This document shows, one piece after another, positions 54,694 to 62,299 of a DNA stretch of 64,000 bases; the first letter of the stretch is position 1, and each line of letters starts with the position of its first letter. The DNA is taken from the NCBI RefSeq assembly GCF_007859735.1, contig NZ_SIHI01000002.1, positions 1 through 64,000 of the forward strand. The letters run 5' to 3'. The stretch comes from Thalassoglobus neptunius (GTDB lineage: Bacteria > Planctomycetota > Planctomycetia > Planctomycetales > Planctomycetaceae). The position numbers and the translations under genes were made by a program. The notes under the pieces were generated by a model that saw nothing but the letters and a program-made list of their open reading frames with translations, ran no database searches and had not been told where the DNA came from.

Positions 54694-54896
54694 TCTGAGA
54701 GACCCCATCCTGTCGACTTCGCAAAATGTTCCTGCGTCCGAACCTCCATCCCGACCGAACAAAATTGCGGGAATGGTGAACGCTCAACTGCACATCACAC
54801 ACCTCACAAAGCTAGCAGGTTCGCGAGGTACGGTCAAAATCCGGAGAGGGTGAGCAATGGAATTTTGAAGACACGCGAACACGCGATTCGCGGCGG

Positions 54897-55217
54897 TTAT
54901 TCACCACTGACCTGATCTTCAACCCACTTGAGATATTCCGGATCTCCTCCGACCGACGTGTACGCAACAATGCAGGGGAGATCATAAGAATGCAGTTCTC
55001 GAACCCTGGAAGACAATTCCGAAACCTTCGAATCGGACGTTTTCAAAAGCAACAGGACTTCGCCATCAACCTGAACACTTCCCTCCCAATTGTAAACAGA
55101 AACAACCCCGGGGATGACGTTCCCACACGCCGCAAGACCTTCTTTCACAGCGACTTGCGCAATGGACAAGGCTTCCTCTTGAGACGACGTCGTGATATAA
55201 ACCAGAGCAGCAGGCAC
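54897..55217 (-). CDS. cutA: Divalent-cation tolerance protein CutA
   Basis: A 106-residue protein, GTG start at 55217. The trimeric CutA1 fold is recognised by VYITTSSQEEALSIAQVAVK, LAACGNVIPGVVSVYNWEG, DGEVLLLLKTSDSKV and LHSYDLPCIVAYTSVGGDPE. The name comes from a copper-tolerance phenotype; the molecular role is still unsettled. It stands alone. AAAGG lies about 11 bases upstream of the GTG. Confidence 0.95.
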   Translation of the reverse strand: MPAALVYITTSSQEEALSIAQVAVKEGLAACGNVIPGVVSVYNWEGSVQVDGEVLLLLKTSDSKVSELSSRVRELHSYDLPCIVAYTSVGGDPEYLKWVEDQVSGE

Positions 55218-55864
55218 GAGGTTCTCTGCCTTTCAAAAAGGATCTTTCAGGAGTCTTGAAATAAGAGGCAAAAGCCATTAACGTGCGGGACTTTCCAAAC
55301 TTCGCGGAAAATCCGTGTGAACGTCTGGCCACAATTTGCTGTAAAAGCATTATGGTAGCATCACGTTTCACCTGAAATCCATGCTGAAGATGCCGGTGAG
55401 GCCAAACTGACACTCTCTCGCATGAATGGATCAGGGAAACAGCGGTTTCCAGTGAATCGACGATACTCGCGATGACAACATTCGCGATTTGAGTGATCAC
55501 CAAGACGACACTCGCGAAGAGAACGATCGAGAAAGTGGGGCGAGATGAAGATTTCCTTCACTCACAATCCACGATCGTTACCTGGAAGAGACCAGTATCA
55601 CCCGGAAGAGACCGGAAGTTGACCGAGTAAAGAAGATTGACTGACATCTCTTTGTCGGATTCGCAACAATGCAATTTCCACTGCTCTTCTCGTGAGAGTT
55701 CGGAAGCCAGCAGTTTTGAGCCACCAAGGCTCTCAATCGTAAGAGACAAAGAGAGACTGCCGCAGTGACGAAAGTCGCTCGGCAAGGATGTCCCCGCCTC
55801 ACGGTCGGCGTTATCCTTTTTGACATAAACAACTATCCTTATTGCAATTGGGTTTCAGCGAGTC
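55218..55864. other. Intergenic region upstream of the L25 gene
   Basis: About 650 bases, divergent between cutA and rplY. No frame with features is seen. GGAAGAGACC occurs at about 55583 and again at about 55603 (short direct repeat). A TTGACA at 55819-55824 is a good -35 for rplY, but no matching -10 is clear, so no promoter is called. Confidence 0.45.
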
Positions 55865-56485
55865 ATGTCGACGATCGAAAAACTTACAGCTGCCGTCCGA
55901 TCTTCCATCGGCTCCACAGCATCACGCCGCCTCAGAAGCGAAGGCATCGTGCCTGCGAACATCTACGGACACAAACAGACTCCACAAGCTGTCCAGATGC
56001 AAGCTGACATCGTTCACGCGATGATTCACAGTGGCAGCAAAGTCTTCGATCTCGAGATCGACAACTCACTCGAAAAAGTCCTGATCAAAGACATTCAGTG
56101 GGACACCTTCAGCAAGCACGTAATGCACATTGACTTCCTCCGCGTCGACCCGACCGAACGCGTTAAAGTGGAAGTCCCTGTCACACTCCGCGGAACAGCA
56201 CCGGGTGCTTTGCAGGGCGGGATTCTTGAACAACCGATGCACACCATCGAAGTGGAATGCCTCGCGGTCGAAATCCCTGAGTCAATCACCGTTCGCATCG
56301 GAAGCTTGCAACTGGGCGAATCCCTTCACGTTAACGAATTGACAGAATTGCCAGCTGGCCTGACAGTCCTCAGCCCGGAAGATTCGGTCATCGTCCACAT
56401 TGCTCACGAAGCACCAGCTGTGGAACCCGTCGAAGAAGACGCCCCAGAAGATCCGGCAGACGTCCCAGCCACAGCAGAAGGATAA
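55865..56485 (+). CDS. rplY: 50S ribosomal protein L25 (CTC-type, two-domain)
   Basis: A 206-residue protein of the general-stress type CTC/TL5: the N-terminal L25 domain (RLRSEGIVPANIYGHKQTPQ to HIDFLRVDPTERV) binds 5S rRNA, and the beta-rich C-terminal domain follows (VEVPVTLRGTAPGALQGGIL to LPAGLTVLSPEDSV) with an acidic tail. ATG start. It is the first gene of a translation/replication run: L25, pth, rpsF, ssb, rplI, dnaB. The longer CTC form is found in many phyla outside the gamma-proteobacteria. Confidence 0.94.
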   Translation: MSTIEKLTAAVRSSIGSTASRRLRSEGIVPANIYGHKQTPQAVQMQADIVHAMIHSGSKVFDLEIDNSLEKVLIKDIQWDTFSKHVMHIDFLRVDPTERVKVEVPVTLRGTAPGALQGGILEQPMHTIEVECLAVEIPESITVRIGSLQLGESLHVNELTELPAGLTVLSPEDSVIVHIAHEAPAVEPVEEDAPEDPADVPATAEG

Positions 56486-56601
56486 TCAACTTCGCTTCGC
56501 TTTCGTTGATCGTGCGTGGGTGAAGCCTGGAAGTAAAATACTAATACGAGAAGTCTTATTCGAATCACAGATTCGAAACAGTGACCTGGAAGGTCGAAGC
56601 C

Positions 56602-57180
56602 GTGAAAGTTATCGTCGGCCTAGGAAATCCAGGGAAGAAATACGTTGGAACTCGCCACAATATTGGCTTCGAAGCACTGATTGCGTTCGCAGGTCGATTC
56701 GGCGAGACCAGTTGGAAGACAAAGTTTGACGCGGAAACAGCAGAAGTTCTCATCGGTACAGATCGAGTATTTCTCGCAGCTCCTCAAACTTACATGAATC
56801 TGTCCGGGCGAAGCGTTCGAAGGATCGTTGATTTTTTTCAAGTCGATCTTTCGGACCTTTTGCTCGTTCATGACGACATGAATTTGGAAACCGGCCGCTT
56901 GCGGATTCGAGCGTCGGGATCTGCGGGAGGACAAAAAGGTCTCCAGAACACAATTGACCAACTCGGATCGAATGAGTTTGCACGACTTCGAATCGGAATC
57001 GGTCGTCCGCCGCAAGGGATCAGCGGGGCGAACTTTGTCCTTCAAAGATTCGCGAAATCAGAAATTCCAGTGATGGAAGAATGCCTCGCGAGATCCGTTT
57101 CCGCCATGGAAACCTGGGCATTACAAGGTGTGGATGCAGCCATGAATGCATTCAATCAGTCCGGTTCGAAGGATGAATGA
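56602..57180 (+). CDS. pth: Peptidyl-tRNA hydrolase
   Basis: Frees tRNA from stalled peptidyl-tRNA. The N-terminal VIVGLGNPGKKYVGTRHNIGFEAL carries Asn and the catalytic His; MNLSGRSVRRIVDFF and the DLLLVHDDMNLETGRLRIR loop follow. GTG at 56602 after the GGAAGG ribosome site gives about 192 residues, the usual length. An earlier GTG at 56581 would extend it by seven. L25 (CTC) followed by pth is a common gene order. Confidence 0.95.
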   Translation: MKVIVGLGNPGKKYVGTRHNIGFEALIAFAGRFGETSWKTKFDAETAEVLIGTDRVFLAAPQTYMNLSGRSVRRIVDFFQVDLSDLLLVHDDMNLETGRLRIRASGSAGGQKGLQNTIDQLGSNEFARLRIGIGRPPQGISGANFVLQRFAKSEIPVMEECLARSVSAMETWALQGVDAAMNAFNQSGSKDE

Positions 57181-57375
57181 CTGGCTGAGCAAAAGTTGTT
57201 AAACTGCCAGACGTGCTGCCTTCAGGCGGTCACAATCAGGCAAGAATGACATCGCCGATCCCCTCTCACGATTACTTTATGGCGTGCGAGCGATCATTGA
57301 GAATTTGATCTCATCACGGCAATAAAAACTCAATTTTCAACGAAGAACACAACACAACATTTCAAGGGGAAAACA

Positions 57376-57765
57376 TTGGCACAGCAACGCTACGAGTGCA
57401 TGTTTCTACTGGACAGCGGACGTTTTGCTCAGGATCCAGAAGGAACTGAGAAAGGAGTTCGCGAGATCCTCGAACGCTGTGAAGCAGAGATTGTGACAAT
57501 CTCTCCATGGCAAGAAGGCAAGCTCGCGTACGAAATCGACGGGCACCGTAAAGGGTTGCACCTGCTGACATACTTCACCATGGATGGCAGCCAGGTTGAA
57601 CCGCTCAACCGCATCTGCAAATTGAGCGACCTTGTCATTCGCCACCTGATTCTGGAACACGAAGAAAAACTGTTCGAGCTGTTGACTCAACAGTTCGCGA
57701 CTCACGACGATGAGGGTGAAGGTGAAGAAGCCGAGGGTGAACCTGCAGAAGCGAGTGCATCGTAG
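57376..57765 (+). CDS. rpsF: 30S ribosomal protein S6
   Basis: A 129-residue protein. The N-terminal YECMFLLDSGRFAQD and LAYEIDGHRKGLHLLTYFT are S6 motifs. The C-terminus has a strongly acidic tail (EGEGEEAEGEPAEA) as in many S6 proteins. The start codon is TTG, the first base at 57376, six bases after an AAGGGG site (CAAGGGGAAAACATTTG); no ATG lies near, so a rare start is required. It opens the rpsF-ssb-rplI run. The rpsR gene, usually between ssb and rplI, is missing. Confidence 0.93.
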   Translation: MAQQRYECMFLLDSGRFAQDPEGTEKGVREILERCEAEIVTISPWQEGKLAYEIDGHRKGLHLLTYFTMDGSQVEPLNRICKLSDLVIRHLILEHEEKLFELLTQQFATHDDEGEGEEAEGEPAEASAS

Positions 57766-57803
57766 ACCGGCACCCTGAATTTTGAAGACAAGAGGAGGGT
57801 TCG

Positions 57804-58283
57804 ATGGCCAGCTTCAACAAAGTGATTCTTGTTGGAAACCTGACACGTGATCCACAGGTGAAATACACAACCGGCGGGACAGCCGTGGCTGAAATCGGCC
57901 TGGCTGTGAACCGTACCTGGTATGACAAGCAGCAGAATCAGAAGCGTGAAGAAACTACTTTCGTTGACGTCACCCTGTGGGGACGCCAGGCGGAAGTCGC
58001 CGGAGAGTACCTCGGGAAAGGGCGTTCCGTCTTGATTGAGGGACGGCTTCAACTCGACTCCTGGGAAGACAAGGAATCGGGAAAGAAACGGTCCAAGCTC
58101 CGAGTCGTCGGCGAAAACATGACGATGCTCGGCGGAGGCTCCGGTTCTGGTGGCGGAGGCGGAGGCGGCCGCGGTTCATCCAATTACGAGTCCAAGGCCC
58201 CATCCAGTTCTGTCGATTCGTTCTACGATTCCGACTCCTCTTCGTCAGGGTCCGGATTCTCAGATGATGATGTTCCATTTTAG
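57804..58283 (+). CDS. ssb: Single-stranded DNA-binding protein
   Basis: A 159-residue SSB. The OB fold is clear: NKVILVGNLTRDPQVKYT, TTFVDVTLWGRQAEVAGEYL and KGRSVLIEGRLQLDSWED. A Gly-rich linker and a Ser-rich part lead to the acidic tip DDDVPF, which binds partner proteins. ATG with GAGG upstream. It lies 38 bases after rpsF, with which it is normally cotranscribed. Confidence 0.96.
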   Translation: MASFNKVILVGNLTRDPQVKYTTGGTAVAEIGLAVNRTWYDKQQNQKREETTFVDVTLWGRQAEVAGEYLGKGRSVLIEGRLQLDSWEDKESGKKRSKLRVVGENMTMLGGGSGSGGGGGGGRGSSNYESKAPSSSVDSFYDSDSSSSGSGFSDDDVPF

Positions 58284-58376
58284 TTTGTCGTGATCAGCGA
58301 CGCTTTAGAATCATAGACGTTGTGACAATCAACTACGATTAGCGGTCACACGAGAGGTTTGAGGAGTACACAGGTA

Positions 58377-58889
58377 ATGGTCGTTAAGCGCAAACGTGGA
58401 CAGCGAATTCGTTCCAAAGATCGCAACGGTGGAGTTGAACTGCTCCTCGCGGAAGATGTCGATAAACTCGGCGATCAAGGACAAATCGTCCGTGTGAAAC
58501 CCGGATACGCACGCAACTATCTCGTCCCGATGGGATTGGCGACCATCGCAACGGAAGCCAACAAGCAGATGGTCGAAAGCCATCGCAAGCGTCAGGACGA
58601 GCTCATGGTCGCTCGACGCAAGCAGACCAAAGCCATCGCTGACAAAATCAAGGACTACAGCGTCACTTTGGAAGCGAACGCCACCGAAGAAGGTCAGCTT
58701 TACGGATCGATCGTGGCGGCCGATATCGCCAAATCGCTGCAGACCGCAGGATTCCCTGTCGAAGCCAGCCACATCCGCATGGACGGCCCGATCAAAGGCC
58801 TGGGAATGTACACCATTCCGATCGAACTCGACAAACAGATCAACACAGAAGTGAAAGTCTGGGTGGTCCCAACCGCTTCGATCAAATAA
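58377..58889 (+). CDS. rplI: 50S ribosomal protein L9
   Basis: The ATG at 58377, after the GAGGAG site, gives 170 residues; the TTG at 58359 is less likely. The N-terminal domain has VELLLAEDVDKLGDQGQIV and PGYARNYLVPMGLA, the linker helix is Arg/Lys rich, and the C-terminal domain follows (LEANATEEGQLYGSIVAADI). It binds 23S rRNA at the L1 stalk. The 93-base gap after ssb does not contain rpsR. Confidence 0.94.
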   Translation: MVVKRKRGQRIRSKDRNGGVELLLAEDVDKLGDQGQIVRVKPGYARNYLVPMGLATIATEANKQMVESHRKRQDELMVARRKQTKAIADKIKDYSVTLEANATEEGQLYGSIVAADIAKSLQTAGFPVEASHIRMDGPIKGLGMYTIPIELDKQINTEVKVWVVPTASIK

Positions 58890-58959
58890 ACCAACCAACG
58901 GCAAGAGTTGCTTCTCACTTCGAGCGAGACAACTCTTCACAGGTTGATCAGCGACGCAT

Positions 58960-58988
58960 AACATCCCGTCTTTCATTGGCGGGATGTT
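58960..58988 (+). terminator. Terminator-like hairpin between rplI and dnaB
   Basis: AACATCCCG (58960-58968) pairs with CGGGATGTT (58980-58988), 11-nt loop, followed by GGCATTTTGG. The T-run is short, so termination may be partial, letting transcription pass on to dnaB at 59178. Confidence 0.5.
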
Positions 58989-59177
58989 GGCATTTTGGCC
59001 TACAGATTTTTCGATCAACAGCTCGGGCGCATTTGCAGAATCTCTCCGGAGCCAAGTGCTTTGCCTGTAGAACTGCCTTGGCTGACCGACACGGTTTTCA
59101 TCCCGTTTGCTGTGCGGATCGCTGCAGACTCGAGATGAAGCTGCCCGAACGCATGCAATACGATCACGGAGGGTGTG

Positions 59178-60557
59178 ATGGCAAAATCTAAATCTGAGAA
59201 CGGATCCTCTCTCGATCTGCTTGGCAAAGTCCCTCCACAGGATCTCGAAGCCGAACGAAGCGTATTGGGAAGCCTGCTCTTTTCGAGCGAAGCATTCGAT
59301 GAAGTCATCCAGCACATTCAATCGCATTGCTTTTACGCAGACGCTCACCGCAGAATCTTCAAGTGCATTCACGACATGTACGAAAAAGGTGTGCGGGCCA
59401 TTGATGTCGTCACTCTGGCTCACGAACTGCAAAAGCGAGGAGACTTCGAAGAAATCGGGGGAGCGGCGTACCTGAATGATGTCATGGGGTCCGTCCCGCA
59501 TGCTGCCCATGCAGAGTACTACGCGAAGATCGTTCACAATACGTGGCTGCAGCGCAGCTTGATCGATGCCTGCACAGACTCCCTGCGCGAAGCCTATCAC
59601 GACTCCGGAGACATCGAAGACATTCTGACTCGGGCTGAGAAACGAGTCTTCGAGATTGCCGAGCAACAGGAGAACATCGACAAAATTGCCATCGATGACA
59701 TTCTCGATGCCACCTTCCAGCGTATTTTCGAACGAATGGACCAGGAAGGAAACGTCAGTGGACTCCACACCGGGTTCAATGGCCTCGATGACTACACCAG
59801 TGGATTCCAACCTTCCGAATTGATTGTGCTTGCAGCCCGTCCGAGTATGGGAAAAACCGCACTCGTGTGTAACTTCGCGATGGCGGTGTCACATGCGAAT
59901 AAGGGCGTGCTTCTCTTCAGTCTGGAACAATCGAAAATCGAACTTGCTGAACGTCTGCTCTGCATCAAAGCCAAGCTGAGTGGGCACAAACTGAGACAAG
60001 GTGAACTCGATGAGTTCGAGCAGAGCATGCTCATGGAAGCTGCGGACGAGATGAGGAAGTTTCATATCTTCATCGACGACACCGCCGGCCGCACCATGTC
60101 ACAAATCGCTGCCATCGCGCGAAGACTGAAGCGTCGATCTCAACTCGATATCGTCATCATCGACTACCTTCAGCTCATTGAGACTGAAGACAAGAACATG
60201 CCGCGTGAGCAGCAAATTTCTTCGATCACTCGGCGACTGAAGTTTCTCGCCAAAGACCTCGACATCCCTGTCATCGCACTGGCACAGCTCAACCGTGGGG
60301 TGGAACAGCGCGAAGACAAACGGCCGCGTCTTTCCGACCTGCGTGAAAGTGGAGCGATCGAGCAGGATGCCGACATCGTCATGTTTCTTCACCGACCGGA
60401 AGCCTATGATCCGGAAGACCGCCCCGGTGAAGCTGACTTGATCATCGCGAAAAACCGTCACGGTCCCATTGGAACCGTCGAGCTGACCTGGCTTCGTGAG
60501 ATGCTCAAATTCGGTGACAAGAGCCCGATGGGGCTGCCTGAGGGAATGGACTTTTAG
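59178..60557 (+). CDS. dnaB: Replicative DNA helicase DnaB
   Basis: 459 residues from the ATG at 59178 (GGAGGG four bases upstream; a GTG three bases earlier is the other possible start). The N-terminal domain (PPQDLEAERSVLGSLLFSSE), then the RecA-type C-terminal domain with Walker A (LIVLAARPSMGKTAL), Walker B (IVIIDYLQLI) and the arginine finger region (DKRPRLSDLRESGAIEQDAD). The ring helicase unwinds DNA at the replication fork. It follows the rpsF-ssb-rplI group, as in many bacteria. No intein is seen. Confidence 0.96.
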   Translation: MAKSKSENGSSLDLLGKVPPQDLEAERSVLGSLLFSSEAFDEVIQHIQSHCFYADAHRRIFKCIHDMYEKGVRAIDVVTLAHELQKRGDFEEIGGAAYLNDVMGSVPHAAHAEYYAKIVHNTWLQRSLIDACTDSLREAYHDSGDIEDILTRAEKRVFEIAEQQENIDKIAIDDILDATFQRIFERMDQEGNVSGLHTGFNGLDDYTSGFQPSELIVLAARPSMGKTALVCNFAMAVSHANKGVLLFSLEQSKIELAERLLCIKAKLSGHKLRQGELDEFEQSMLMEAADEMRKFHIFIDDTAGRTMSQIAAIARRLKRRSQLDIVIIDYLQLIETEDKNMPREQQISSITRRLKFLAKDLDIPVIALAQLNRGVEQREDKRPRLSDLRESGAIEQDADIVMFLHRPEAYDPEDRPGEADLIIAKNRHGPIGTVELTWLREMLKFGDKSPMGLPEGMDF

Positions 60558-60606
60558 GCCATTTTCATCGGTTCAAAGAATCAGCTTATTGCTCGCTTTT
60601 GGTCGA

Positions 60607-61746
60607 TCAAGCGAGTGCTTCGCGCGCTTCCTTGACGGTGTTTCGAGCGCTCTCAATGGTGTCATCCACCGCGGTCATATGTCCCATTTTCCGACCCAGT
60701 TTTGCATCGTCCTTCCCGTACAGATGCACTCGCAGATTTGGCGTTCCCAAGACTCGTGACCACTCAGGCTGCCCACCGTCTGGCCAAAGATCACCGAGTA
60801 GATTCACCATCGCGGCAGGTTGTCGCTGCGCCGTTGATCCGAGTGGAAGATTGCAAATCGACCGGACTTGCTGCTGAAACTGACAACACAGATGTGCATC
60901 GATCGTCAAATGGCCGGAATTGTGAGGTCGCGGCGCGATCTCATTCACGAGCAATTGCCCGTCGCTTGTCTCGAACAACTCCACACATAAGACGCCGGTC
61001 GCATCAAGAGATTCCATGACCGTACGAGCAATTTCCCCTGCGTCATCGACGAGTTTCTGATCGACGAGACCGGTCGCAGACGACGAAAAGTCGAGGATGT
61101 GATTCGAATGCTCATTGACGATCGGAGCGTAGCTGATGAAGTTCCCGCGAGAATCTCTCACACCAATCACTGAGAGTTCGCGTTGAAAGTCGACCACTCC
61201 TTCGAGAATCGCCGGTTGCCCTTCGAAGGTCGACCAGATCGCTTCCAGATCGTCATTGGAATCAGCGAACTTCTGCCCCTTTCCGTCGTACCCCCAGCTG
61301 GCTGTTTTGAGAATCCCCTGGCCGCCAAACGCCTGCAGCGAGCTTTCCAGTTCCGGCAGTGAATCGATGCGTTTGAACGGAGCCGTTGCGAGGCCGAACT
61401 TTTGCATCTGCGTTTTTTCGGCAAGTCGATTCTGCGCGACTTCAAGAACTTGCGGTCCCGGACGGACAGGCACGAAACGTTCAAGCCGGTTCAATGCCTG
61501 AGTGGATACGTTCTCGAACTCAAGTGTGACGACATCGACGCTCTTCGCGAAATCATCGAGCGCATCGAAATCTTCGTACTCAGCACACCACTCGGCATCA
61601 GCGACTGCCCCGGCCGGTGTGTTTTTGTCCGGGGAGAAAACGTGAACTCGGTATCCCAGCCTGCGAGCCTCGATGGCAAACATGCGTCCCAGCTGTCCGC
61701 TGCCGAGGACACCCAGCACAGATCCGGGGGAAATCTCCGTCAACAT
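60607..61746 (-). CDS. purK: 5-(carboxyamino)imidazole ribonucleotide synthase (ATPase subunit)
   Basis: Makes N5-CAIR from AIR, bicarbonate and ATP. A 379-residue ATP-grasp protein: [20 protein letters not shown], the linker to [14 protein letters not shown] with the ATP-binding residues, and [20 protein letters not shown] near the end. ATG at 61746. It is downstream of purE, whose stop lies within its start (seven-base overlap). The two work in sequence, purK first. Convergent with dnaB. Confidence 0.95.
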   Translation of the reverse strand: MLTEISPGSVLGVLGSGQLGRMFAIEARRLGYRVHVFSPDKNTPAGAVADAEWCAEYEDFDALDDFAKSVDVVTLEFENVSTQALNRLERFVPVRPGPQVLEVAQNRLAEKTQMQKFGLATAPFKRIDSLPELESSLQAFGGQGILKTASWGYDGKGQKFADSNDDLEAIWSTFEGQPAILEGVVDFQRELSVIGVRDSRGNFISYAPIVNEHSNHILDFSSSATGLVDQKLVDDAGEIARTVMESLDATGVLCVELFETSDGQLLVNEIAPRPHNSGHLTIDAHLCCQFQQQVRSICNLPLGSTAQRQPAAMVNLLGDLWPDGGQPEWSRVLGTPNLRVHLYGKDDAKLGRKMGHMTAVDDTIESARNTVKEAREALA

Positions 61747-62237
61747 AGCTCTGAGTTCTCCAGGACTTTCTGAGTTTGTTCGGTTTGAAAAGCGTGAAGC
61801 TTCTCGCGTAGTTCGGGACGAGTCGTTGCGAGAATTCGAATTGCCAGAAGCGCAGCGTTCTTGCTGCCAGCATCACCGATCGCAAGAGTCCCAACTGGAA
61901 CTCCTCCCGGCATCTGAACGATTGAAAGCAATGAATCGAGCCCATTGAGCGCCCGACTTTTCACTGGAACGCCAAGCACAGGAAGAACTGTTTGCGACGC
62001 GACCATTCCCGGCAGATGAGCAGCCCCCCCTGCCCCGGCGATCACGACTTCCAACCCTCGGCTTTCTGCGGTCTTCGCGTACTCGTTCATGAGATCCGGT
62101 GTCCGGTGAGCAGAGACCACTCGGCATTCATGCGGCACATCGAACTGTGTGAGAATCTCCGACGCGGGCTTCATCGTCTCCCAGTCGGAAGTGCTTCCCA
62201 TAATGATTCCCACCAGCACTTTTTCCTCAGACATCAT
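61740..62237 (-). CDS. purE: N5-carboxyaminoimidazole ribonucleotide mutase
   Basis: Rearranges N5-CAIR to CAIR. A 165-residue class I Pur[20 protein letters not shown], the catalytic His in [26 protein letters not shown], and [20 protein letters not shown]. The start could be either of two adjacent ATGs (62237 or 62234). Its 3' end overlaps the purK start by seven bases, so translation is coupled. With purK it makes the bacterial two-enzyme route from AIR to CAIR. Confidence 0.95.
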   Translation of the reverse strand: MMSEEKVLVGIIMGSTSDWETMKPASEILTQFDVPHECRVVSAHRTPDLMNEYAKTAESRGLEVVIAGAGGAAHLPGMVASQTVLPVLGVPVKSRALNGLDSLLSIVQMPGGVPVGTLAIGDAGSKNAALLAIRILATTRPELREKLHAFQTEQTQKVLENSELC

Positions 62238-62299
62238 CAGTCCTCTCGATCTGCGACACGAACAACGCCAGCACCTTACCGGTCACCACTCACTTAAAG

